A stretch of DNA of 64,000 nt from Candidatus Poribacteria bacterium. GTDB lineage: Bacteria > Poribacteria > WGA-4E > WGA-3G. How positions within the stretch are numbered: position 1 is the stretch's first letter; the number at the start of each line of letters is the position of its first letter. The DNA lies in assembly GCA_958295815.1 (NCBI GenBank), contig OY282374.1:1756856-1820855 (forward strand), read 5' to 3'. Shown piece after piece: positions 36,868 through 45,511 of the stretch. The notes beneath the pieces are model-generated. The model was not told the origin of the DNA. It saw only the letters and a program-made list of their open reading frames with translations, and searched no databases. Both the position numbers and the translations under genes were made by a program.

Positions 36868-38136
36868 TTACCTCCTTTCTTCGATCGTTTTGGCAAGGTA
36901 CATCAGTGCCGATGTGCATCGCGCTTCTATCTCTGCCATCGCAATGCTAAGTTCCGCTTCAGAACGTGCGTGTAGCTGAAGCCGTTCTTCGGTAACCCTG
37001 ACGTACCGTTTATTCTCTGCATCAACAAATTCAACCTGTTCGTCGCTTTCATTTACTAAAGTGTAATTGAGGTGCCCGTTTCGTGAGGATGTTTCATTTG
37101 TTTGTGCTTCAAAACTCTCTTTTATTGCCAGCCCGTTGAAATTTTTGTAGAGAGCTCGAGCAGGGAGTTCATCAGGGGACAGAGATGGCGGTTGTAATGC
37201 TGTTTCTGGAACAGGTGCTTCGGCGTTTATAACAGTCTCTGAATCTGAGTCTAACACTGGTTCCTGTATCGCGGCTACCTTCAGTTCTTCGGGATTAGGC
37301 AAGTGATGCGCAATTTGGGTTTCTGTTACCCTTTCTATTGCCGTCGAATACGAAGGCACCGATTCGGTATCGACATTTGCGCGGTGTTTGTCATCTACGC
37401 TGGTGTTCGAAAATACAGAAATCTGTTGAGACGCATCAGTTTCTAAATCTTCGTGCTCCAATACATCCGAAAGTATTTCTTTAACGCCCTCACGCCACTC
37501 GATAATTACGTCTTGTTCTTCCACAAGCACCCGTAGCGTTTCGATCCCGATAGTTTGAATCATTGGATGAAATGCCAATATTTCCGGTGGTGCTGCCTCA
37601 AAAAGGGAACGGGTAACATAAGCGACCTCTGCGAGTTTTCGGTCGCCGCTCAACTTGAGTCGGGTTTCACATGCTGAGAGTGCCTGTCCGAGTTGCCTCA
37701 TAAATTCCGGGGTAACCAAATGTGGTAAGACTTCTAACCGAAAACTTTCGCACGCTTGATCTGCCTCTGGCACTGAAGCCGATGGTTCCGCAAGTGCTAT
37801 CTCTTCGTCCAATACATTTGTTAGGGAAAACGGATTCACTTCGACTGGTGTATCTATAGGGGTATTTGGACCACCTACTTCATGATCATTCAGTAGTTCC
37901 ATCACACGTGTATACATCAGTTCTGGATCGAAAAGCACTCCTTCGAGTTCAGGTTCATCGAGCAATTTTCGGCTCTGTGAGATACAGGCATGTAAATGCT
38001 CTTCTTCCGATTTCTCGTGCCGGAGTCGGCGTTGCTTTTCGAGCGCAAGCTGCTTTTGCCTAGATTTTTGGCCGCGCTTTCGCTTTTCGCGCTTTCGCGC
38101 CACATTTGCAGAACGGCGTCCCTTTTTTTTAGCCAT
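36868..38136 (-). CDS. Hypothetical protein with very basic N-terminus
   Basis: A 422-residue protein of unknown function. Residues 1 to about 45 are highly basic (MAKKKGRRSANVARKREKR, then RGQKSRQKQL), like a nucleic-acid-binding tail. The next region is acidic and helical (residues 45-260), with an LVTPEFMRQLGQALSACETRLKLSG segment. Residues 260-350 are low-complexity, followed by a final helical region ending EARCTSALMYLAKTIEERR. The stop TAA is 4 bases before the ATG of the miniprotein, whose ribosome-binding site lies in its last codons, so translation is coupled. No Shine-Dalgarno is obvious. Confidence 0.7.
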   Translation of the reverse strand: MAKKKGRRSANVARKREKRKRGQKSRQKQLALEKQRRLRHEKSEEEHLHACISQSRKLLDEPELEGVLFDPELMYTRVMELLNDHEVGGPNTPIDTPVEVNPFSLTNVLDEEIALAEPSASVPEADQACESFRLEVLPHLVTPEFMRQLGQALSACETRLKLSGDRKLAEVAYVTRSLFEAAPPEILAFHPMIQTIGIETLRVLVEEQDVIIEWREGVKEILSDVLEHEDLETDASQQISVFSNTSVDDKHRANVDTESVPSYSTAIERVTETQIAHHLPNPEELKVAAIQEPVLDSDSETVINAEAPVPETALQPPSLSPDELPARALYKNFNGLAIKESFEAQTNETSSRNGHLNYTLVNESDEQVEFVDAENKRYVRVTEERLQLHARSEAELSIAMAEIEARCTSALMYLAKTIEERR

Positions 38137-38279
38137 AGGAATGTATTTTTGCTATTACTAACATAGTTATTTGATGAATGCTTCAATAGCTGTTTGTGTT
38201 CTAAACAGTATGGAGCATCAAGTTTAGCACATTATTTTTAAGTATATACCAACATGTTTTCATTGTCAAGTCTAAATTT

Positions 38280-38316
38280 ATAGGTATTTCGAGGGTGTTC
38301 AGAAAGAAATACCTAT
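38280..38316. promoter_or_regulatory. Perfect 11-bp inverted repeat
   Basis: Arms ATAGGTATTTC (38280-38290) and GAAATACCTAT (38306-38316) are separated by 15 bases. It could be an operator or an RNA hairpin ending the minus-strand transcript region. Confidence 0.55.
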
Positions 38317-38355
38317 GCCGTAAGCATCTGACGCATCACTTTTCACACATAAAAT

Positions 38356-38370
38356 TAACAATTATTGTTA
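38356..38370. promoter_or_regulatory. Perfect 15-bp palindrome, candidate operator
   Basis: TAACAAT-T-ATTGTTA, with 7-bp arms, lies 26 bases upstream of the -35 box of the TonB-receptor promoter. Spacing and symmetry are those of a dimeric regulator site. It does not match a Fur box. Confidence 0.5.
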
Positions 38371-38396
38371 TAGATATTACAATTGTTGCATGTAAC

Positions 38397-38425
38397 TTGC
38401 ATATTCGCATAATGTTTAGTATAAT
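38397..38425 (+). promoter_or_regulatory. Predicted sigma70-type promoter of TonB receptor genes
   Basis: TTGCAT (38397-38402) and a perfect TATAAT (38420-38425) are separated by 17 bp, about 145 bases upstream of the first receptor gene. Confidence 0.6.
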
Positions 38426-38568
38426 TATAGTACGTTTTGTGAAGAATGCGTAGAATGTTTGCTACGTTTTCTGATATTAGTTAATCTGTAAACAGTTGTG
38501 TTAATTTCTCACTGGTTGTAAATCGGTAGGGAGAATCTGGCTTTTACGCCAAAATCATAAGGAAAATT

Positions 38569-41295
38569 ATGTTTTACACAAATTATATTAAACCGATCAT
38601 CCTCGCGCTTAGCATCGTTATAGGCATTTTGATGTGCACGTTTACGACGGTTATGGCGGAAGAGCACTCGGACGAGGTAGAAGAATCGGAAGCCACAAGT
38701 GATGCTGAGACTTCTGAAGAAGCATCCGAGGAAGCATCCGAAGAAGCATCCGAGGAAGCATCCGGAGGGGATAGTGCTGTCAGGCTTGAAAGTCTGGTTG
38801 TTGTGGGTACGCGTGCGCGACCGCGCTCCGTCTTGGATTCGGCAGTACCGATTGATATTGTCTCAAACGAATCCTTTGAAAAACAGGGTGGCGCAGATCT
38901 ACCGGATTTGCTGAGAACTTTGGTGCCGTCTTATAACGTCAATACGCAACCGATTAGCGATGCGTCAACGGTGGTCCGTCCGGCGAATTTACGTGGGCTT
39001 GCCCCAGATCATACGCTGGTACTGGTCAATAACAAGCGTCGACACCGTGCCTCAGTGATTCACTGGCTCGGGAACGGTTTATCTGATGGTTCACAGGGAC
39101 CTGATCTGTCGCCTATTCCGGCAATCGCGTTGAGACAGGTTGAGATCCTACGCGATGGAGCATCCGCACAATACGGTTCTGATGCCATTGCTGGTGTGAT
39201 GAATTTTCAATTGAAAGACAACCACGAAGGCGGTGCGCTTGAATTCAAACCTGGTATCTACCAGTTCGGTGATGGCAGACAGTTCGCTGTTGCTGGTAAC
39301 GTCGGTTTAGGGAATCCAGACGCGTGGAGTAGCCTCAGCTTTGAATACGGGGGTGCGGATCCGACCGTTCGATCTGTCCAACGTACTGATGCTTTAAACA
39401 TGATTAACGCAGGTAATTTCAGAGTGAAAGATCCTGCGCAAATTTGGGGACAGCCGATTGTGGAGAATGACTTGAAACTCTTCGCCAACTACGGTGCTAC
39501 CCTCACAGATACCATCAATTTCTATGGACATGCTAACTACGCCCGCAAGCGGGTTGAAGGCGGATTCTATTTCCGTAATCCAAATACTCGCAGTGGCGTG
39601 TTTAGCACGACTGGTGGAGAGACGTTGCTCGTCGGGGATTTGCGAGGTTTGACAGCCGAGATGGCGGAATGGGAGGCTCGAAAGCAGGCAGCAGAGGCTG
39701 CCGGACAGGAGTTTACCGAACTGTCGCCTCACGATGCTGATGATATCCCGATAACCAACCATGTCCCTGATCCGGAACGGTTGCAAGCCGTCAGGAATGA
39801 CCCGAACCTATTCACATTCCAGGAGATGTTCCCTGGGGGATTCACACCCAGATTTGGCGCGTTCGCTTGGGATACTTCCGTCGTTCTTGGTGTTAAGGGT
39901 ACTGCTCTGGAAGAAGCGTTAGGCAAACCGCTAACGTGGGATGTGAGTGGTTCTTTTGGACGGCACCATGCCGATTTCTTTATCTTCAACACGGTCAATG
40001 CTTCCCTCGGACCCGATACACCGACATATTTTGATCCAGGTGATTATATCCAGACGGATTACAACCTCAACTTTGATGTAGCCTATCCGCTCAGCGACAT
40101 GGTGTTCCTCGCTTCTGGTTTAGAATATCGGGACGAAGGATTTGAAATCATAGAGGGCGAACGCGAGTCGCATCAGATCGGGCCCCTCGCAGCTCAAGGT
40201 TTCACTGCTGCCTCCAACGGATTTTCAGGGTTCAGCCCAGTTGCGGCAGGCAAGTGGCACCGTTACAACGTCGCGGCGTATCTGGAAACTGAAATCAGAC
40301 CGATTGATCCACTGCTGATTGCTCTGGCTGTGCGCGGTGAACAATTTGAGATTTTCGGTAGCACCCTGAACTACAAAGCCGCTGTAAACTACAAGGTTAC
40401 GGAAACGATGCGGTTGCGGGGAAGTTATAGTACTGGGTTCCGCGCACCGACCCCCGGGCAGCAAAATACGTTCAACATTACCACTGAATACGATTTTGCG
40501 AAGGGTGATCTCGTTAATAAAGGGACAATTCCTTCCACCAACGCTGCTGTTGGCGTTGTGACAGGCAAGGAAGATAACTCGCTTGACCCGGAAACATCAA
40601 ATAACTTCACAGGTGGATTTACCGTTGATATTTTGGGCGTAAATCTCACGATGGACTTTTTTGATATTCGGCTGAAAAACCGGTTATCGGTGTCACAACA
40701 CTTTACATTGACTAACGCGCAGAAGGCGGATCTTATCGCCGCAGGTGTAACCAGTGCAGCGAATCTGGAAACATTCCAGTTCTTTATCAATGACTTCGCT
40801 ACTACAACCAATGGTATTGACTTGGTCCTTACAGCACCAATACCGAATGGGACTGCCATCGCTGTCTATAACTTCACGAACACCACAGTTACCGATCACA
40901 ACCCGGATACGCTGGACGATCATCGAATCAGGGAACTGGAAGAGAACTTACCTGAACACCGCGCCAGCCTGACTGTTGTTCAATCCATAACGGATGCGTG
41001 GGGCGTGCTCGGTCGCGCCAGTTATTTCAGCGGTTGGTTCGATTCTGAAGATTTCTTACAGAATCCAGATGTGCCAGGCACTGGAGAATACACTGGAAGG
41101 GTTATTTTCGACTTAGAAACCACTTACGCCGTAGGTTCCGGATTGGCTCTCACTCTCGGTGGAAAAAATATCCTTAATACCTATCCCGATGAAAATCCGA
41201 ATGCTGCTGGTTCTGTTGGTAACAAATACGGACAGTTCAGCCCGTTTGGGTTTGATGGCGCATTTTGGTATGCCAAAGTCGGATACAAATTCTAA
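38569..41295 (+). CDS. TonB-dependent outer-membrane receptor (copy 1)
   Basis: A 908-residue TonB-dependent receptor. Residues 1-30 form a signal peptide (ending VMAEE). A Glu/Ser-rich linker of tandem SEEA units (residues about 50-65) is encoded by a 12-bp DNA repeat at 38718-38762. The plug domain begins at LVVVGTRARPRSVLDSAVPI and contains LRGLAPDHTLVLVNNKRRH and ILRDGASAQYGSDAIAGVMN. The long beta-barrel ends with aromatic FWYAKVGYKF. Plug features resemble siderophore/cobalamin-type receptors; the ligand is unknown. AAGGAAA precedes the ATG. It is followed by a second, related receptor. Confidence 0.92.
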   Translation: MFYTNYIKPIILALSIVIGILMCTFTTVMAEEHSDEVEESEATSDAETSEEASEEASEEASEEASGGDSAVRLESLVVVGTRARPRSVLDSAVPIDIVSNESFEKQGGADLPDLLRTLVPSYNVNTQPISDASTVVRPANLRGLAPDHTLVLVNNKRRHRASVIHWLGNGLSDGSQGPDLSPIPAIALRQVEILRDGASAQYGSDAIAGVMNFQLKDNHEGGALEFKPGIYQFGDGRQFAVAGNVGLGNPDAWSSLSFEYGGADPTVRSVQRTDALNMINAGNFRVKDPAQIWGQPIVENDLKLFANYGATLTDTINFYGHANYARKRVEGGFYFRNPNTRSGVFSTTGGETLLVGDLRGLTAEMAEWEARKQAAEAAGQEFTELSPHDADDIPITNHVPDPERLQAVRNDPNLFTFQEMFPGGFTPRFGAFAWDTSVVLGVKGTALEEALGKPLTWDVSGSFGRHHADFFIFNTVNASLGPDTPTYFDPGDYIQTDYNLNFDVAYPLSDMVFLASGLEYRDEGFEIIEGERESHQIGPLAAQGFTAASNGFSGFSPVAAGKWHRYNVAAYLETEIRPIDPLLIALAVRGEQFEIFGSTLNYKAAVNYKVTETMRLRGSYSTGFRAPTPGQQNTFNITTEYDFAKGDLVNKGTIPSTNAAVGVVTGKEDNSLDPETSNNFTGGFTVDILGVNLTMDFFDIRLKNRLSVSQHFTLTNAQKADLIAAGVTSAANLETFQFFINDFATTTNGIDLVLTAPIPNGTAIAVYNFTNTTVTDHNPDTLDDHRIRELEENLPEHRASLTVVQSITDAWGVLGRASYFSGWFDSEDFLQNPDVPGTGEYTGRVIFDLETTYAVGSGLALTLGGKNILNTYPDENPNAAGSVGNKYGQFSPFGFDGAFWYAKVGYKF

Positions 41296-41336
41296 AACCT
41301 ATCTCCTGAAAGCATTAGAGATGCTTTTCCCCAAAG

Positions 41337-41357
41337 GGCGCGGTTTTCAACCGCGCC
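41337..41357. repeat. Intergenic hairpin, family A
   Basis: Arms GGCGCGGTT and AACCGCGCC form a perfect 9-bp stem around TTC, followed by TCTCTTTCATTT. It is located 42 bases after the first receptor gene. Confidence 0.75.
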
Positions 41358-41428
41358 TCTCTTTCATTTCACATAAATCCGATTATAAACAGTAGTATTT
41401 TCATAACGAAAAACAAGGAGACTTGTTT

Positions 41429-44047
41429 ATGAAAGTCGCTCTTCGTTTTCAAAAGACGCCCCTTCTGATGCAGGTTGTTTTGGCAATTTTTATAGGTTTA
41501 TCATCTGTAGCAGTAGCGCAGGGAAGTGAAGAAGAAGCGTCGGAAACTCAAATGGAATCAAGCGAAGCGACCCCTGAGCAAGAGGTCGTAACGCTTGAAG
41601 GTATGGTAGTCGTAGGAACACGTGCGAAACCCCGTTCGATACTCGAATCTGTAGTGCCCATTGATGTTTTGCCGAGTGATGACTTCGTCAAGCAGGGCAG
41701 TACAGATTTACCCGACCTGTTGAGAAATCTCGTCCCCTCTTACAATGTCAATGCACAGCCTATCGCTGATGCAGCGACTGTCGTCCGTCCGGCGAATCTG
41801 CGAGGATTGGCACCCGATCACACATTACTGCTCGTTAACGGTAAACGTCGGCACCGCGCTTCGGTAATTGCTTGGCTCGGCAATGGTTTGTCCGATGGCG
41901 CACAAGGCGCAGATCTCTCGCCTATCCCCTCTATCGCGCTAAAGCAGGTGGAGGTGCTGCGAGATGGCGCGTCGGCACTGTACGGCTCTGATGCTATCGC
42001 TGGTGTCATGAATCTACAGCTTAAAGACAGTTACCAAGGTGGCTCTCTTGAAATCAAACCCGGTATTTACCAAGTTGGCGATGGTCTCTCATACGCACTC
42101 GCTGGGAATATCGGTTTGGGGAGGGAAGATCTCTGGGCGAATCTGAGTGTAGAATACGGTGGAATGAATGAGACCGATCGCTCCGTCCAACGTGATGATG
42201 CCGCTGCACTCATCAGTGCTGGAAATACAGATGTCGCAGATCCCGCTCAGTCTTGGGGACACCCCATTATTAGAAACGGGGTCAAACTTTTTGCAAACTA
42301 CGGCGCGAGTATTACTGAGGACATTAACTTCTACGGTCATGCAAACTACGCACAGAAAGAAGTTGAAGGCGGGTTCTACTTCCGAAATCCCAATACCCGC
42401 GGAGCTGTCTTTAGCAATGATGGTGGAGAAACCTTGCTCGTTGGGCGTTTGTCCGGGACAGGCGAAATTCCGGTCGTCAAGATAACTAATAACGTTCCCG
42501 ATCCAGTTGCTCTGAAACAGGTCCTTGATGACCCGAATCTTTTTACATTCCATGAGTTGTTTCCCGGTGGGTTCACACCGCGCTTCGGCGCAGATACACA
42601 AGATGCATCCCTCCTCGTTGGGTTCAAAGGTACAGTCGCGGAGGATTTGGGATGGGATTTGAGTGCCTACTATGGACGGCATGCTTCCGATTTCTTTATC
42701 AGAAATACCGTCAATGCCTCGCTTGGACCAGACACACCAACTGAGTTTGATCCAGGTAATTATATTCAAGCCGATACCAGCATTAACCTTGACTTAACCT
42801 ATCCGCTGCACGACATGATCTTCCTCGCCTCAGGCTTGGAATATCGAACGGAGACCTTTGAGATTGTGCAGGGACAAATTGAGTCTTGGGAAATTGGTCC
42901 ATTGGCAAGTCAAGGGTTTAGTTCAGGCTCCAACGGATTCCCCGGTTTCAGTGATATTGCTGAAGGAAGTTGGACCCGGTCTAACTTTGCTGGGTATTTG
43001 GAAAGTCAATTGAACCCTCTAAACTTTTGGACAATTAGTGCTGCGGTCCGTGGTGAATACTTCAATGATTTTGGTAGCACAATCAACTACAAGGTTGCAA
43101 CAAACTACGGTATTGCTGACACGCTTAAAGATCTTCTGTCCGTTGATCCGATTGTTGATTTAAGAGTGCGAGGCAGTTACAGCACCGGTTTCCGAGCACC
43201 GACCCCAGGGCAGCAAAACGCCTTTAACGTCTCAACGGAATTCGGTGAAAACAATACGTTAGTCAATAAAGGGACAATTCCTTCTACGCATGCTGCAGCA
43301 GCTTTGGTGGGTGGTAAGCAACTTGAACCCGAAAAATCAAAGAACTTCACGGTTGGAACGATTGTTGCTCACGCTATTGCCAGCATCACTGTAGACTATT
43401 TCAACATCAAGGTAGAGGATCGCTTGGCACCCTCGAAGGATTTCAATCGCGGTGAAAACATTACGGAAGCACAGATCCAGCAGCTCGTCGCTGAAGGCAT
43501 CACAAGTGCTGGGAACTTACAGGAATTTCGATTCTTTACCAACGAATTTGAAACGAGTACCCAAGGGGTTGACGTGATTCTCACGGCACCTGTGCTGAAC
43601 GGGACACTGAGTGTTGCATACAACTGGACGGCTACAGAGGTAACCAAATTCAATCCCGCTATTCTCAACGAAGTCCGTGTCAGATTATTGGAAGAGGGGG
43701 TCCCTCGCCAGCGTGGAAATGTGACACTCACTCAAGGCATTGGCGATAGTTTGGGAGTATTGGGACGCGTCAATTATTACGGTCCTTGGTACGAAAATGC
43801 CGTAGGCGAACAAACCTACGACGGCGCGTTTTTGGTGGACCTTGAAGTCAGTTACGCAGTCATCGAAAACTTAGGAATTACGATTGGTGTCAATAATGTT
43901 CTCAATGTTGAACCTGACAACGTCACTTGGGCGGATCCCGATATTGAGAACTTTACCGGTGCAATCGTTGGGAGACCCTTTGGTGAATATAGTCCTTATG
44001 GGTTTGGCGGCGCGTTCTGGTATACCAAGGTTGGTTACAGTTTTTAG
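41429..44047 (+). CDS. TonB-dependent outer-membrane receptor (copy 2)
   Basis: An 872-residue receptor paralogous to the preceding gene. The signal peptide runs to about residue 29 (SVAVAQG). The linker is acidic but lacks the 12-bp repeat. The plug starts at MVVVGTRAKPRSILESVVPI with LRGLAPDHTLLLVNGKRRH. The barrel ends FWYTKVGYSF with terminal Phe, as needed for BAM recognition. AAGGAG (41415-41420) gives the ATG at 41429, preferred over a TTG 6 bases upstream. The copy lacks about 30 residues relative to copy 1, around plug-barrel loops. Strong conservation in the plug contrasts with divergent barrel loops, so ligand range may differ. Confidence 0.92.
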   Translation: MKVALRFQKTPLLMQVVLAIFIGLSSVAVAQGSEEEASETQMESSEATPEQEVVTLEGMVVVGTRAKPRSILESVVPIDVLPSDDFVKQGSTDLPDLLRNLVPSYNVNAQPIADAATVVRPANLRGLAPDHTLLLVNGKRRHRASVIAWLGNGLSDGAQGADLSPIPSIALKQVEVLRDGASALYGSDAIAGVMNLQLKDSYQGGSLEIKPGIYQVGDGLSYALAGNIGLGREDLWANLSVEYGGMNETDRSVQRDDAAALISAGNTDVADPAQSWGHPIIRNGVKLFANYGASITEDINFYGHANYAQKEVEGGFYFRNPNTRGAVFSNDGGETLLVGRLSGTGEIPVVKITNNVPDPVALKQVLDDPNLFTFHELFPGGFTPRFGADTQDASLLVGFKGTVAEDLGWDLSAYYGRHASDFFIRNTVNASLGPDTPTEFDPGNYIQADTSINLDLTYPLHDMIFLASGLEYRTETFEIVQGQIESWEIGPLASQGFSSGSNGFPGFSDIAEGSWTRSNFAGYLESQLNPLNFWTISAAVRGEYFNDFGSTINYKVATNYGIADTLKDLLSVDPIVDLRVRGSYSTGFRAPTPGQQNAFNVSTEFGENNTLVNKGTIPSTHAAAALVGGKQLEPEKSKNFTVGTIVAHAIASITVDYFNIKVEDRLAPSKDFNRGENITEAQIQQLVAEGITSAGNLQEFRFFTNEFETSTQGVDVILTAPVLNGTLSVAYNWTATEVTKFNPAILNEVRVRLLEEGVPRQRGNVTLTQGIGDSLGVLGRVNYYGPWYENAVGEQTYDGAFLVDLEVSYAVIENLGITIGVNNVLNVEPDNVTWADPDIENFTGAIVGRPFGEYSPYGFGGAFWYTKVGYSF

Positions 44048-44099
44048 GACCACACAGTTTTTATGGTAGATTTTAGAATTACTTGGACACTCTCATCGC

Positions 44100-44137
44100 C
44101 GAGGCACGGGGACCTCGTCGAACAGAGGTGCTCTGTT
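44100..44137. repeat. Two adjacent hairpins, the first family B in inverse orientation
   Basis: The first has GAGG and CCTC arms (44101-44116) around CACGGGGA, the inverse of the loop seen at 13327 and 45466. The second has AACAGAG and CTCTGTT (44121-44137) around GTG, perfect over 7 bp. Confidence 0.6.
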
Positions 44138-44241
44138 ATTGGATTTATGGATGGAAGAAGTGTCTATTTATTTTTAGGATTCACCATAGTTTGTGCCAGG
44201 AAGGGGTTTCCTGCCGCTTCCTAACATGAGAGGAAATCTTT

Positions 44242-45444
44242 ATGCTAACTCAATGGAATAGAACAATGCTCAAAGATGTAGCTATTTTCGGAATCATCGC
44301 TTCATTCTTCTTAATGAGCATTTTCTTTTTAAGTTGCAATCGTATTCAAGGAGTCGTTGCGCCTGATCAGGTACATGTTCCCGAGGACACAGATACAGTC
44401 AAAATTGGTTTCATCTATAGTCCTCCTGATCCGGGAACAACTCGAAACGGTGCTGAATTAGCGGTTGCTTTCGCAAATCAGACGGGCGGAGTCAACGGGC
44501 TGCCGATAGAACTTCTCATTGGAGACGATAAAGGAGATTCAGTTCTCAGTGTCCAACACGCCGAGGAATTAATCGCTGCCGGAGTATTGGCAATTGTAGG
44601 TCCCGACTACAGTGATATAGCAGTAGAAGTAGGAGCGGTTGCTCAACAACATGGTATACCGATGGTGACAACCTATCCAACGAACCCAAAGGTTCCACGG
44701 AATGGTGATTTCTCGTTCATGGGGGCGTACATCGATCCCTACCAGGCAAGTGTAATGGCGAATTACGCCGTGCAGGAATTAGGCGCAATGACTGCTGCTG
44801 TCCTCACAGAAACCGGTGATAGTTATTCGGAAGGACTATCGAATGCTTTTATTGAAGGTTTTACTATGCAAGGAGGCACGATTGCTGTCCATCAATTTTA
44901 CGATACAGGTGCGACAGATTTCACAGAACAGTTAATGGCGATTGCTGCGATTGACCCTGGTGTTGATGTTGTCTTTTTAGCAGGCTTAGGCTCCGAATTT
45001 CCATTGGCAGTAAAACAGGCAAGGTCTGCTGATTTCAGTATTACCGCTACCTTCCTCGGAGGCGATGGTTGGGATCGCCCCGACTTAGTTGAAATTGGTG
45101 GGATGGGGGTTGAGGGCAGCTTCTTTACGAATCACTTTTCACCCGATGGTCAATTAAGCGAAACAGCGCACCAATTTGTTAGTGCCTATACGGCACGGTT
45201 TGGTATCGCACCCGACGGACCCGCGGCACTCGGATATGATTCTGCCACCATTGTAATTGAAGCGATACGGCGTGCAGGGAGTACCGATCCTGTCGCAATT
45301 CGAGATCAGATTGAAGCGACCCAAGACTATATTGGCGCAACGACGTTATCCCATTTTGATGAAAATCGGCATGCGATTAAGAGCCTTATTATCAACACTG
45401 TCAAGAATGGCAAGATACAATTCCATCAATTCATTGCCCCCTAA
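44242..45444 (+). CDS. Branched-chain-amino-acid-type substrate-binding lipoprotein
   Basis: A 400-residue type 1 periplasmic-binding-protein fold (LivK/AmiC group). The N-terminus has a basic stretch, a hydrophobic core and lipobox-like FFLSCN, so lipidation at Cys near residue 31 is expected. The ligand-binding lobe starts VKIGFIYSPPDPGTTRNGAEL; later come AIVGPDYSDIAVEVGAVAQ and FMGAYIDPYQASVMANYAV. No ABC permease or ATPase gene is adjacent, so it is an orphan that may sense or deliver a small ligand. GAGAGG precedes the ATG. Position after two TonB receptors suggests possible joint use, but this is unproven. Confidence 0.85.
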   Translation: MLTQWNRTMLKDVAIFGIIASFFLMSIFFLSCNRIQGVVAPDQVHVPEDTDTVKIGFIYSPPDPGTTRNGAELAVAFANQTGGVNGLPIELLIGDDKGDSVLSVQHAEELIAAGVLAIVGPDYSDIAVEVGAVAQQHGIPMVTTYPTNPKVPRNGDFSFMGAYIDPYQASVMANYAVQELGAMTAAVLTETGDSYSEGLSNAFIEGFTMQGGTIAVHQFYDTGATDFTEQLMAIAAIDPGVDVVFLAGLGSEFPLAVKQARSADFSITATFLGGDGWDRPDLVEIGGMGVEGSFFTNHFSPDGQLSETAHQFVSAYTARFGIAPDGPAALGYDSATIVIEAIRRAGSTDPVAIRDQIEATQDYIGATTLSHFDENRHAIKSLIINTVKNGKIQFHQFIAP

Positions 45445-45463
45445 TATTAACAAATTATATGAT

Positions 45464-45483
45464 GTGAGGTCTCCGTGCCTCGC
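45464..45483. repeat. Intergenic hairpin, family B
   Basis: Arms GTGAGG and CCTCGC pair (with one G-U) around TCTCCGTG. The loop is one base different from the terminator hairpin at 13327. Confidence 0.6.
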
Positions 45484-45511
45484 AGATTTCTCGAAAGTGA
45501 GGTAGATTAAC

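Larger units (their letters stand above)
38137..38568. other. Divergent promoter region with palindromes upstream of TonB receptors
   Basis: About 430 bases lie between divergent genes and contain no supported gene. They contain an 11-bp-arm inverted repeat (38280-38316), a perfect 15-base palindrome (38356-38370), a TTACA/TGTAA inverted pair (38377-38395) overlapping the -35 region, and the promoter at 38397-38425. The leader after the promoter is about 140 bases. No cobalamin riboswitch was recognised. Confidence 0.65.

Noticed and set aside
38356..38395. Fur box upstream of the TonB receptors
   Set aside because: The palindrome TAACAAT-T-ATTGTTA does not match the GATAAT hexamer pattern of Fur sites; it is kept only as an unidentified operator candidate.
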